IMG/VR virus record: IMGVR_UViG_3300042397_000683 | Span: 1 to 62,424 of that record | DNA: 62,424 nucleotides | Reading direction: 5' to 3' (one strand) | Origin: a virus | Shown: one piece after another, positions 39,526 through 48,577 of the stretch | Layout: the number at the start of each line of letters is the position of its first letter | Position numbering within the stretch: position 1 is the first letter of the stretch | Notes under the pieces: model-generated | Seen by the model: only the letters and a program-made list of their open reading frames with translations | Told to the model about the DNA's origin: nothing | The model's database searches: none | Position numbers and translations under genes: made by a program

Positions 39526-41535
39526 ATGTATAGGAAACATAAAGGAAGTAAAGAGTTTCAGATAATGGGTGTGTCTTGTTGGCGTCCACCTGTTGGGATG
39601 GTTTGGAACGTAATGACGTCTCAATGGGAGCGCAGAGAGATGTATGAGCGTTCATCAAGAACCAATAACCAATACTGGGAAAGACCTTTGCCTCCAGTAG
39701 ATTACGACTTAAAACGAAAGAAAGAGATTGCTTCTCAACGACAAAATCCTGAGTATTATAACCCTGAGCTTCAGGAGTATCGTAATCAGGAGTGGGATAG
39801 ACGCTTAAACGGATTCTGGTTTTACAATAACGGCAAGCCCACTTACATAACAGGGCTTCATTATTTTTATTTAGTCCATTGGAAAATAGATGTAGGCTAT
39901 CCTGATTTCCGCGTTACTGACTTAGAGTTCTTTTATTTCTTAGAGTATGTTGTACAAGACCCTAATAGCTTAGGGATGATTGAGGTTACTAAGCGTCGTC
40001 AAGGTAAGACGATGCGCGCTGGGGCCTTTTTGTTTGAATTAACCTCTCGTAGCAAGAATAAGAATGCGGGGATTCAGTCTAAGACATACGAGGATGCCAA
40101 GGATAACGTATTTGCAAAGGGTGTCGTAATGCCATTTAAGTACCTACCCGATTTCTTTGTTCCGATTTACGATACCGAAAAGGGTATGACCCCCAAAGGG
40201 GATTTGCGTTTTTTCAAGACAAACAAACGGGGTGCTGTAGAAGACTCATTTGCTGAAAAGATTGAGCTTGAGTCAGCTATTACATTTAAGTCTTCAGATA
40301 AGTTTGCCTACGATGGTATGAAGATTCATCGTTACTTAGCTGATGAAGCAGGTAAAACTAAGAACGTAGACGTGTATGAGCGCCATCAAGTCGTGCAGTT
40401 TTGTCTTCAACAAGAAGAGAACATTATTGGCAAGGCACTATACACCACTACCGTAGAGGAAATGGAAGATGGAGGAGCTTCGTTTAAAGAGTTATGGAAA
40501 GCATCTAATCAGCTACATAAGAATGCCAACGGTAGAACAATGTCTGGCTTGTATCAATACTTTATGCCAGCTTATAGAACATTGTTTTATGATAAATATG
40601 GCTTTGCTGACGAAGAGAAGGCTAAAAAGTTTTATCTAGCAGAACGTGCGGCATTAGAGGTTGACCCGCGAGCTTTAGCTTCTTTTATCCGCAAGAATCC
40701 TTTTACAATTGAGGAGGCATTCTTTAGTGAAGCAGAAACTTGTTTATATGATGCAATGAAAATCAATAGACAGATAGAATCTATAACGTGGGTAAATGAA
40801 AAAGAATTATATTTGCGTGGAGAATTTGTTTGGGAAAATGGAGAACGCGACACTAGAGTCGTATTCAAGACTAGTTCCAATGGAAAATTCTTGGTACATT
40901 CGAAGGTAAATCCGTCTGATACAAGTTTTTATAATCAGGTGGAAAATTATGGAACTAAGAAGGTGCCTAAAAATAGCAACAAGTTTGCTATAGGTTGCGA
41001 CCCTTTTGACCATAGCATTACAACGAGTAAAGAACGCTCTGATGGCGCTGCTTACGTTTATCGTAAGTTTGATGCTATGGATGAGCTAAGTGAGACATTC
41101 TTAGTCGAATATCTTAATAGACCTGATAAGGCTGAGATATTCTACGAGGATATGATTAAGATGGCGCATTTCTTTGGTTGCGAATTGCTGTCAGAGGACA
41201 ACAAGGTAGGGTTAATTAAATACTTTGAATACAGAGGATACGATAGGTTCTTAACGAAGATGCCTAACTCCTCCAAATTTGGAGTATCCGCGTCTGTGAA
41301 GATGCATCAGCAGATAGCCGAGCAGACCGAAACCTACATTGAAGAAAACATCCACAAAGTTGTCTTCAAGAACCTGTTGGAGGATTGGTTGCATTTTGAT
41401 ATTAATAAGACTACAAAATTTGACGCCGCTATGGCAAGTGGGTATACGTTAATAGCCGCGAGTAAATCTAAATTTGCTCAAAAGATTGAAGAAAAACAAC
41501 ACATTTACGACGTAAGGGAGATATTCCCATTTTAA
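39526..41535 (+). CDS. terL: Terminase large subunit
   Basis: A 669-residue protein. The ATPase half has EVTKRRQGKT (about 153-162, deviant Walker A) and HRYLADEAGK (about 268-277, Walker B with catalytic Glu). The nuclease half begins IGCDPFDH (about 490), with LLSEDN around 560 and DAAMASGYTLIA at the end supplying further acidic residues. It drives DNA into the prohead and cuts at the packaging site. The adjacent portal gene starts three bases after its stop. Length and order match podovirus-type terminases. Confidence 0.9.
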   Translation: MYRKHKGSKEFQIMGVSCWRPPVGMVWNVMTSQWERREMYERSSRTNNQYWERPLPPVDYDLKRKKEIASQRQNPEYYNPELQEYRNQEWDRRLNGFWFYNNGKPTYITGLHYFYLVHWKIDVGYPDFRVTDLEFFYFLEYVVQDPNSLGMIEVTKRRQGKTMRAGAFLFELTSRSKNKNAGIQSKTYEDAKDNVFAKGVVMPFKYLPDFFVPIYDTEKGMTPKGDLRFFKTNKRGAVEDSFAEKIELESAITFKSSDKFAYDGMKIHRYLADEAGKTKNVDVYERHQVVQFCLQQEENIIGKALYTTTVEEMEDGGASFKELWKASNQLHKNANGRTMSGLYQYFMPAYRTLFYDKYGFADEEKAKKFYLAERAALEVDPRALASFIRKNPFTIEEAFFSEAETCLYDAMKINRQIESITWVNEKELYLRGEFVWENGERDTRVVFKTSSNGKFLVHSKVNPSDTSFYNQVENYGTKKVPKNSNKFAIGCDPFDHSITTSKERSDGAAYVYRKFDAMDELSETFLVEYLNRPDKAEIFYEDMIKMAHFFGCELLSEDNKVGLIKYFEYRGYDRFLTKMPNSSKFGVSASVKMHQQIAEQTETYIEENIHKVVFKNLLEDWLHFDINKTTKFDAAMASGYTLIAASKSKFAQKIEEKQHIYDVREIFPF

Positions 41536-41538
41536 GCT

Positions 41539-43839
41539 ATGATGGAACAAGATGTACCAAAGAATATGGACTTTCCAAGCCATTTAATCGACACCGATAA
41601 AAAGGATAAGAACTGGATTTCCCAGTATATTAAAGCAGCTTGGAGAGATTTTGGAACCTATTATCCTAATCAATTATACAACGGCCGAGAGAATTACCAC
41701 GAGATTAAGTTGTATATGCTTGGTAAACAGTCGATTAGCAGATACAAGAAGCTAGTTAATCCATCTTCTACTGCAAACGAAGACCAATCTACATCTAACA
41801 TAAGCTGGGACATCCTTCCTATTATCCCTAAGTTTCGTCGTATTGCACTAGCTACATTAATGAAGTCTGACTTCAATATATCTGTAGATGCAATTGACCC
41901 TATCGCGCAAGACGATAAGAATAAATTCTACGCTGATAACGCGGCTAAATTAATCCTTAAAGAAGAGTTTGAAAAGCAAGGTGTAGACCCCGATTTGATT
42001 CCAGGCCCCGATGTTGATGCAGCTAACCTTAAAGAGCTTGATATGTATATGAATTACTCATATAAGCATAGAATGGCTATTGAGATGGAGCAAGCTATTG
42101 ACCTTGTGTTAAATATGAATAGTTTTCCGCAAGAGCGCGCGTTAGTTATTGAAGACTTGCACGACTTTGGTATTGCAGGCTACAGAGAATACTTTGACGC
42201 TGCGGGCAACATTAAACTTCGTCGCGTAAATCCTTCTAATATGGTTATGTCTTATACGACTAGCCCATCATTCAAGGATGTTCAGTATATGGGCGAGGTA
42301 GTAGAGATGACAATATCTGACTTAAAAGAATTAGCTGGCGACCAGATTTCTGCTGAGCAGTATCAAATGATTGCCGAGAAATACACGAATAAGCTTGGTA
42401 ATCCAACATTAGTTAAGAATACTGGTTTTAATCAGACTCGTAACTACGATGGATTCCGCATCTCAGTATTAGATATTGAGTTTTACTCTGTTAATAGCAT
42501 TATCTTAGAGGAGCGCGTTAACTCAAAAGGTAACGTAGTTGTAGGCCGCGCGTCAAAAGTAAAAGGGAATCGCAAAGATAAGAAATACTCTAAGACAGAC
42601 TACAAAGTAGTTTACCAAGGCAAGTGGATTGTAGATAGCGATGTATTCTTTGATTGTGAGTTAGCAACAAATATGAAGCGCGCTAAGTCAGACTTGACTA
42701 ATACGTCTTTATCTTACCACGTTGTAGCACCTAACATCTATCAGATGGTTACTTACTCGTTAGGTAGCCAAATGAAAGCGATTGCTGACCAGATTCAGTT
42801 AGCTTGGTACAAACTACAGAACGTGATGCTACGCGCGCGTCCTCGTGGTATTATGATTGAAATTGGAGCACTAGAGAGTGTGCCTATAGGTAAAGGTGGT
42901 AAAGCACTTAAGCCAATGGAAATCATTGACCTATACAATCAGACAGGTAACTTAGTTTACCGTAGATTGTCTGACGAAGGTAATGCAAGCAATTATAAGC
43001 CTATTGAAGAGCTTGATAACGGTATTGGTAATGAAGCAGTGCAATACTTTAACATTATTACTAATAATATCCAGTTACTTCGCGACATTTTAGGATTTAA
43101 TGAGATTACGGACGGCTCAACACCTGACCCACGTACATTAAATGGTGTGGCGAAGTACGCATCTGAGTCTACTAACAACTCTTTGGACTTTATTAAACGT
43201 GCTGAGAGAGAGTTGCTAGAGAAATTATGCTACGCGCTAACACTTCGTATCCAAGATTCTGCAGAGAATGGGGCTATTGAAGGTTATATTCGCGCGCTAG
43301 GTAGTTCTTCAGTACAATTCTTCAAGTTAGACCCTAATACTAGTGCTCACGAGTGCGGTTTAGTGATTACTCAGAAGCCAACAGAGTTTGAAAAGGAGAA
43401 ATTCGCGCAAAGGGTTAATATTGCAATTCAATCTGGACAGATTACCTTGGCGGATGCTATTATGCTTGAGAATCTTGAGAATATGAAGTATGCTGAGGTA
43501 ATGCTTGCATACAAGATTAAGCAAAATGAGCAAGATAAGCAGAAGAAGGCTCTAGAGATGCAACAAATGAATGGACAGATTCAACAGCAATCTGCTCAAG
43601 CAGCTGAAGCCGCCAAACAGCAAACTCTTCAATTAGAAATTCAACTTAAGTCACAATATTTGCAGCTTGAAAAACAGCTTGAGAGTCAATTGCTAGCAAT
43701 GAAGCTTCAGAATGAAGCGATGATTGAGCAAGGTAAGCTTGAAGGTAAGATTAATACTGCAAAGATTGAGGCAGACAGCCGCGAGTACATAGCTCAAATT
43801 AAGAAGAGCGAAAAAGCAGTTGGAAATAAGGCTGAATAG
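41539..43839 (+). CDS. Portal protein
   Basis: A 766-residue protein between terminase and scaffold. The N-terminal part has FPSHLIDTDKKDKNWISQYI and TNSF-like strands, followed by IPKFRRIALATLMKSDFNIS (about residues 95-115), the hallmark region of crAss-like and related portals. The C-terminal 110 residues form a Gln/Glu/Lys-rich coiled coil (QQQSAQAAEAAKQQTLQLEI), typical of the barrel in large portals. It forms the ring at one vertex through which DNA passes. Confidence 0.85.
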   Translation: MMEQDVPKNMDFPSHLIDTDKKDKNWISQYIKAAWRDFGTYYPNQLYNGRENYHEIKLYMLGKQSISRYKKLVNPSSTANEDQSTSNISWDILPIIPKFRRIALATLMKSDFNISVDAIDPIAQDDKNKFYADNAAKLILKEEFEKQGVDPDLIPGPDVDAANLKELDMYMNYSYKHRMAIEMEQAIDLVLNMNSFPQERALVIEDLHDFGIAGYREYFDAAGNIKLRRVNPSNMVMSYTTSPSFKDVQYMGEVVEMTISDLKELAGDQISAEQYQMIAEKYTNKLGNPTLVKNTGFNQTRNYDGFRISVLDIEFYSVNSIILEERVNSKGNVVVGRASKVKGNRKDKKYSKTDYKVVYQGKWIVDSDVFFDCELATNMKRAKSDLTNTSLSYHVVAPNIYQMVTYSLGSQMKAIADQIQLAWYKLQNVMLRARPRGIMIEIGALESVPIGKGGKALKPMEIIDLYNQTGNLVYRRLSDEGNASNYKPIEELDNGIGNEAVQYFNIITNNIQLLRDILGFNEITDGSTPDPRTLNGVAKYASESTNNSLDFIKRAERELLEKLCYALTLRIQDSAENGAIEGYIRALGSSSVQFFKLDPNTSAHECGLVITQKPTEFEKEKFAQRVNIAIQSGQITLADAIMLENLENMKYAEVMLAYKIKQNEQDKQKKALEMQQMNGQIQQQSAQAAEAAKQQTLQLEIQLKSQYLQLEKQLESQLLAMKLQNEAMIEQGKLEGKINTAKIEADSREYIAQIKKSEKAVGNKAE

Positions 43840-43866
43840 TTTATACATTTGCGTAACCAAACAATA
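43820..43866 (+). promoter_or_regulatory. Strong late promoter with AACCAAACAATA leader
   Basis: TTGG (43820-43823), a 20-base spacer, TACATTTG (43844-43851) and AACCAAACAATA (43855-43866), eight bases before the ATG at 43874. It has both Bacteroidetes promoter elements in the right spacing. The same TACATTTGCGTAACCAAACAA word appears before 46399. Confidence 0.75.
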
Positions 43867-43873
43867 ATATAAT

Positions 43874-44947
43874 ATGGCAGAGCCGATTAACTTAGACGAA
43901 CTATTGTCTAAAGACGAACCAATTGAGAATACAGAAGAAACACCAGAAACTTCCGACGAAACTTCTAGTGCAGATGATAGCACTGAAGGCGAAGGAACTG
44001 ATGATTCTAATGAAGATAATGAGTCTCAGAACGATGAGACTCCTGTAGAAGATACCGAAACAACAGATGTTGAAGATGGGTATGCGGAAGAAACTGTAGT
44101 TCAACAGGCTGATACGACTCAGTCAGATGACACAGATAGCACACCTACTGATTCCCCTGTTGCTCAGTATCAATTTAAAGACCCGTTCATTGAGAAAGCT
44201 GTACAGTACTACGAGACGTATGGTACGCTTCAGCCTTTCTTAAGAGCAACCGAAGTCGATTATAGCGAGATGACTGACTTGGAAATCCTAAAAGTTAAGT
44301 TCGATACAGAGAACTATGACTTAAGTGATAAAGCCAGACAAAAGCTATTTGACAAGGAGCTAGAAAAATACGGGTTAGATGCGTATGACGAAGAAGACGT
44401 CGAGGTTGGACAAGCACTATTGAAGCGAGATGCTCAAAAGCTAAGAAAGACCTTTATAGAAGAGCAACAGCAATTCTTAAACAACGTTCAATCGCCACAA
44501 GCACAAACAGGCCCTTCGCAAGAAGAGCTAGCTGCTCAGCAAGAACAGAGCAGAAAAATTATTAGTGAAGGAGTCGCCAGTGTTGTCAATAACAACATCA
44601 TTAAAATTGGGGCAAACGGAGAAGGTATTAACTACCAGATTCAGGACCCAAATGTTGTAGTTGATTACGCTATGGATTCAAACAAGTTTCTTTCCATCTT
44701 TGCAAAAGACGGAAGTGTTGATTGGGATAAGTGGACAAAAACAGTTGCATTCGCACAGAATCCAACTCAATTTATAAGCGAATTAATTAAACACGGCAAG
44801 TCTTTAGGACGCAGAGCTATGGAAGCGGAGCTAAAGAATGTCGTTCCTCCTACAGTAAACAAAACGGTTATCCAGTCTAACAACATTGAAAGACCTTCAG
44901 ACGACCCGATTGCTTTCTTACAGGGAATGACTATTACAAAAAAATAG
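43874..44947 (+). CDS. Capsid scaffold-like protein, acidic N-terminus
   Basis: A 357-residue protein. The first 100 residues are extraordinarily acidic and Thr/Ser-rich (ETSDETSSADDSTEGEGTDD), then a helical stretch with EEQQQFLNNV and coiled coil, and a polar end. An acidic, helical, weakly conserved protein directly upstream of the major capsid gene is the standard position of the scaffold. It has no protease motif. A dedicated promoter lies upstream, consistent with a high demand at assembly. Confidence 0.65.
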   Translation: MAEPINLDELLSKDEPIENTEETPETSDETSSADDSTEGEGTDDSNEDNESQNDETPVEDTETTDVEDGYAEETVVQQADTTQSDDTDSTPTDSPVAQYQFKDPFIEKAVQYYETYGTLQPFLRATEVDYSEMTDLEILKVKFDTENYDLSDKARQKLFDKELEKYGLDAYDEEDVEVGQALLKRDAQKLRKTFIEEQQQFLNNVQSPQAQTGPSQEELAAQQEQSRKIISEGVASVVNNNIIKIGANGEGINYQIQDPNVVVDYAMDSNKFLSIFAKDGSVDWDKWTKTVAFAQNPTQFISELIKHGKSLGRRAMEAELKNVVPPTVNKTVIQSNNIERPSDDPIAFLQGMTITKK

Positions 44948-44973
44948 TGTTTAACAATTAAATTATTTAAAAA

Positions 44974-46305
44974 ATGGCTATTGGAGCAGGTAACATCGAC
45001 AGAACATTCTTGTCGACTGTATCATTTACAAACACGTTAGAGCAACGTGAAATTTTAAAGGACGTTCTTGACATCTATGATGAAGAGGCGTCTATGTTGG
45101 ACGTATTAGATTGGACAGGTAAGGCTAAGGCTTCTGCTCAAACTGAGTTCTTCACAGTTCAAAACAACTTCTTATATGCAACTGCTACAGTTAAAACTCC
45201 AGGTACTTCTGCGGGTTCAGCTGGCGCTTCAGTTGACATCACTATTGTTGGCGCAACTTCTGTTAAGCCATTGGTAGGGGAATTGATTTTGTTCTCTAAC
45301 GGTGTAGTAGGTTATGTATCAGCTATTTCTTCTGCTACTGACGCTGTTATCACTGTTAAGCCAGTTAACTCTGCGGATGCAATTCCTGCTGCTACAACTG
45401 GTTCTAAGTTATCATTTATGTCTAACGCATATGCTGAAGGAACTGCTTCTAACCAAATGCGTAAGTCTGATTTGATTAAGCGTTCTAACAAGTTGCAAAT
45501 CTTCAAAACTAAAACTTCTATCACAGATATCGCTTACGGTTCTAAGATTGAGGTTGAGTTTAAAGGAAAGCCTTACTACTTCTTGAAGCAGCAGCACGAT
45601 GCATACTTGAAGCACCGTATGGATATTCTTTATTCTATCTTGTTCGGTCGTGAGTCTGCAGGTTTAACTGATGCTGCTGGTAACGCAATTAACACAACTC
45701 GTGGTTTACGTGACACTATCTTAAACGCTGGTGGTATTTCTTCTTCTACTGGAACTGGAAACACAGTTTCTTTAGCTGACTTATCTGCTTTATCTCGTTT
45801 GATGGATGCTAACCGTTGCCCTTCTGAGTACTTATTATGGGCTGGTGCTGATTTCGATAATGCATTTGATACTAGCATCACTGCTGCTACTCAATTCATT
45901 AACGGAGCTGTAAACTACGCTTCATTCGGTGGTAAGAAAGACGTTGCTCTTGCTTTAGGAGTTAACTCAATTGCTGCTTTCGGACGTACTTTCCACAAGA
46001 AGCGTCTTAACGCTTTATCTCACCCACAAATCACTTCAGTAGGTGGTGCTACAGTATTCTCTAAAGAGGCTTACTTAGTTCCTGCTGGAAAGATTAAGGT
46101 TGAGCAAGGTGGAGGTCAAGTAGACCGTATGATGATGCGTTATTTAGAGATGCCAGATGGCGTTAACTCTCGTTTCCGTGAGAAGATGTTGGGTGGTCTT
46201 GCACCAACTCCAACTTCAGACACTGATACTTTAGATATCGTGTACACTTCAATCGAAGGTTTAGAAACTGTAGGTAATGAGCACTTCATTAAGTACAACG
46301 TTTAA
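44974..46305 (+). CDS. Major capsid protein (HK97-like by position)
   Basis: A 443-residue protein, with a moderate beta-content and typical HK97-type spacing (long helix EYLLWAGADFDNAFDTSITA near residue 290). The position after scaffold, with a terminator just after the stop, fits the most abundant virion protein. Codon use is distinct: about 15 of 16 Arg codons are CGT, while neighbouring genes use mostly AGA. That is usual for a gene tuned for very high expression. I could not identify a signature motif by eye, so the call is positional plus codon use. Confidence 0.8.
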   Translation: MAIGAGNIDRTFLSTVSFTNTLEQREILKDVLDIYDEEASMLDVLDWTGKAKASAQTEFFTVQNNFLYATATVKTPGTSAGSAGASVDITIVGATSVKPLVGELILFSNGVVGYVSAISSATDAVITVKPVNSADAIPAATTGSKLSFMSNAYAEGTASNQMRKSDLIKRSNKLQIFKTKTSITDIAYGSKIEVEFKGKPYYFLKQQHDAYLKHRMDILYSILFGRESAGLTDAAGNAINTTRGLRDTILNAGGISSSTGTGNTVSLADLSALSRLMDANRCPSEYLLWAGADFDNAFDTSITAATQFINGAVNYASFGGKKDVALALGVNSIAAFGRTFHKKRLNALSHPQITSVGGATVFSKEAYLVPAGKIKVEQGGGQVDRMMMRYLEMPDGVNSRFREKMLGGLAPTPTSDTDTLDIVYTSIEGLETVGNEHFIKYNV

Positions 46306-46322
46306 TCTTAGATTAACTGACA

Positions 46323-46353
46323 AAGAGAGGGGGAGCAATCCTCCTCTTTTTTG
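46323..46353 (+). terminator. Terminator after the major capsid gene
   Basis: AGAGGGGGA (46326-46334) pairs with TCCTCCTCT (46339-46347), 9 bp with one G-U, tetraloop GCAA, then TTTTT. A near copy follows the next gene at 47251. It would let capsid message levels be set independently of the genes behind it. Confidence 0.85.
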
Positions 46354-46369
46354 TTTTAATAATAATTGA

Positions 46370-46392
46370 TACATTTGCGTAACCAAACAAAA
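46370..46392 (+). promoter_or_regulatory. Promoter and AACCAAACAA leader of the 46399 gene
   Basis: TACATTTG (46370-46377) with AACCAAACAA at 46381-46390 and an A-rich tail to the ATG at 46399; a TTG in the upstream T-tract (46351-46353) is about 17 bases away. Identical over 19 bases (TACATTTGCGTAACCAAAC) to the 43844 promoter. Confidence 0.7.
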
Positions 46393-46398
46393 TAAAAA

Positions 46399-47214
46399 AT
46401 GAAAGCATCAGATTTTAATCTTCTATCAGAGAAGATGATTAGAAAGCTCAAGCCAAACGAAAGAGCTATTTACCGAGTAAATAATGTTCGTCCTGACCCT
46501 GATAACGCAGGTAAGTTTTTAATGCCTTCTGCATTACAAATTCGTTCGACAGATATTGTTCTCGATAAAGGAACAAATGAGTTTGTGCCAATCGCAGCAA
46601 TTGAGCGTACGGATTTAGAAGGTAATCCTACATTTATTAATATTGTATTTAATGCAACCAACTTAGGGTACTTATTCCTGAACGGGAACAATCCGCTTCA
46701 TCAGAAAATTTATCAGTATGTTGAGTTATGCAACTGGAATGAATCAAATCCAGACAGGAATCAAGAAGAAGAGTCACTATTCTCTCGAATTGATGCTGTT
46801 AAAGAAGCTAAAGTAGAACGTAGTCTCCGCAAAACAATTGTTAAGGCTGTAAATATGGCGATTGAAATGGAAGACGCTAAGGCGAGAGAAGTTGCAATGG
46901 CATTGGGTATTGACGGAGAGACAATCGATGAAATCCGTAACGCATTAGAAGATTATGCAGAAGATAGCCCAGAAGAGTTTGTTGAAGTCGCAGAAAGAGC
47001 TAGCTTAGAGTTTGAATCTTTAATTAAAGAAGCGATTAAGCGCGGAATTATTAATAACAACATTAATAGCCAGGTATTTGAATGGGCAGAGACCAAAAAG
47101 GAAATCCTTAAATATAAAAAAGGCCCAGGAAGGAACTATATCAAAGAATTAGCCGATTACTTACAAGAAAACAACCCAGATGAGTTAAATGCCATCAAGA
47201 CCCGACTAGGGTAA
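46399..47214 (+). CDS. Hypothetical virion-region protein, 271 aa
   Basis: A 271-residue protein that stands alone between two terminators with its own promoter. The first 90 residues are beta-rich (ALQIRSTDIVLDKGTNEFVP), the rest is acidic/basic helical with an EDSPEEFVEVAERASLEFES helix and a basic C-terminus. The position behind the capsid gene is that of head-completion proteins in crAss-like phages. I do not recognise the family. Confidence 0.6.
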   Translation: MKASDFNLLSEKMIRKLKPNERAIYRVNNVRPDPDNAGKFLMPSALQIRSTDIVLDKGTNEFVPIAAIERTDLEGNPTFINIVFNATNLGYLFLNGNNPLHQKIYQYVELCNWNESNPDRNQEEESLFSRIDAVKEAKVERSLRKTIVKAVNMAIEMEDAKAREVAMALGIDGETIDEIRNALEDYAEDSPEEFVEVAERASLEFESLIKEAIKRGIINNNINSQVFEWAETKKEILKYKKGPGRNYIKELADYLQENNPDELNAIKTRLG

Positions 47215-47250
47215 ATCCGATACAGGATAGGTTGTTTGGTTTCGGTTATT

Positions 47251-47285
47251 AAGAGAGGGGGACAATGTCCTCCTTTTCTTTTTTT
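47251..47285 (+). terminator. Terminator after the 46399 gene
   Basis: GGGGGAC, loop AAT, GTCCTCC, with flanking AAGA(G/A) on the left and TTTTCTTTTTTT on the right. The stem and the AAGAGAGGGGGA word closely match the terminator after the capsid gene, so the two appear to be duplicates. Confidence 0.85.
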
Positions 47286-47304
47286 AAAGCAATATAAAAT
47301 ATCG

Positions 47305-47312
47305 TATATTTG
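47305..47312 (+). promoter_or_regulatory. Promoter of the fibre gene cluster
   Basis: TATATTTG is an exact -7 match, 21 bases before the ATG at 47334, immediately after the terminator. The AACCAAACAA word is not present here (GAACAAATT follows instead), so this promoter may be in a different class from the 43844 and 46370 promoters. Confidence 0.6.
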
Positions 47313-47333
47313 AACAAATTATCCTAAGCTGGT

Positions 47334-48569
47334 ATGCCCGTAAATTTTAATGCTCAATTTATTGTAAACGAGAAGACTTCGACAAGGGTATTACGCCTAA
47401 CGGATACCTCTACAGATTTCGTTTTAGCAAAGGGTAACTTTTCAGTTACATTTCCTGATGGGTCACAAGTACTGCACACAGACTTTACGTCTCCCGATAT
47501 TACTGCTCCAGGCGGATTTACTAACATTTCCTTAATTACAGATATTGACAATACGATTCTTACAGGAACTTATGTTATCGATTTTGTCGCATTAAATGCT
47601 GCAGAAACGCAGTTTATTAAAGAAGAGACATTTGACTTCAACTGGGAGAAGCCTACTAAGATTATTACAAATGAGTCTGACGTAGTTTTACCCGACATTA
47701 GATTTGTAGATTCAACACCTTATGAAACATCGGGTAATTTTTCAGGCGTACTAACTAGAAACTTTTTTACTACAACCCCATCAACAAGTGAGGTAGGAGT
47801 AATTACAAAGACTGGCACAGGAGACGTTTTAATGCCCTCTCACAGCTCTAAATACTACGAGGGTATATATCTGGTCAAATCAGATATTTCCGTGGCTTAT
47901 ACGCACTCTTCTAAGTCTTGGTTAACCGTAAGTTACGTTGACTTATTACAAGAAACATATGATATCAGAGAAGCTCCTACTCAAGATGAGTTGGTTGCTT
48001 TAATGAATACGTACAAAGACCAGATTGAAGAGTTCAAAACTACTAATCCAAGTGAATATGCTAGGCTTAATGAGGAGTATGATTTAGTAGTTGGGCTGTA
48101 CTCTCACTTATTAGCTCGTTATGAAACAGGGACTTTAGATGGAGCTAAGCCAATCTTAGACCAATTAATAGGTTTGCTGCCTCCTTCAAGTTCTTATACT
48201 TACAAGGCTACTCAAATGTTGCCATTCTCGCTTAATATAGCAAGCAATACAGCATTTGTAATATCTAATGGAACTACTACAGATAGCATTGTTACTGGAG
48301 AGACATTAACTTTTGAATCCGCGAACTCTGGATTAGCTATTGCCGTAAGCAATAATAAACTTACTTTTACAGCAAAATTAGGATATGTGTTTACGCAATC
48401 CACTCCAGAAACCGTCTGGACAATTAATCACGATTTAGGCAAATACCCTGCCGTCAGCATAGTGGATTCTGCAAATGATGAAGTTATGGGCGAGGTTAAA
48501 TATAACAGCACAAGTCAAGTAGTTTTGACTTTTTCAGCAGCATTTAGCGGCAAGGCATTTTTAAATTAA
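47334..48569 (+). CDS. Fibre-type protein with a C-terminal 'W-T-I-N-H-D-L-G' domain, 411 aa
   Basis: A 411-residue protein with a long beta-rich N-terminal half and a central helical region (EAPTQDELVALMNTYKDQIE near residue 220). The last 60 residues (TPETVWTINHDLGKYPAVSI, then SGKAFLN) match the small C-terminal fibre domain seen in many phage tail- and head-fibre proteins. It starts the fibre cluster behind a terminator and promoter. Whether it decorates the head or the tail cannot be read from the sequence. Confidence 0.6.
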   Translation: MPVNFNAQFIVNEKTSTRVLRLTDTSTDFVLAKGNFSVTFPDGSQVLHTDFTSPDITAPGGFTNISLITDIDNTILTGTYVIDFVALNAAETQFIKEETFDFNWEKPTKIITNESDVVLPDIRFVDSTPYETSGNFSGVLTRNFFTTTPSTSEVGVITKTGTGDVLMPSHSSKYYEGIYLVKSDISVAYTHSSKSWLTVSYVDLLQETYDIREAPTQDELVALMNTYKDQIEEFKTTNPSEYARLNEEYDLVVGLYSHLLARYETGTLDGAKPILDQLIGLLPPSSSYTYKATQMLPFSLNIASNTAFVISNGTTTDSIVTGETLTFESANSGLAIAVSNNKLTFTAKLGYVFTQSTPETVWTINHDLGKYPAVSIVDSANDEVMGEVKYNSTSQVVLTFSAAFSGKAFLN

Positions 48570-48577
48570 CATAAGCA

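Noticed and set aside
47231-47246. Reverse copy of the AACCAAACAA leader (TTGTTTGGTT on plus) after the 46399 gene
   Set aside because: No minus-strand gene starts there and the -7 element is absent, so it is probably chance or a by-product of duplication.
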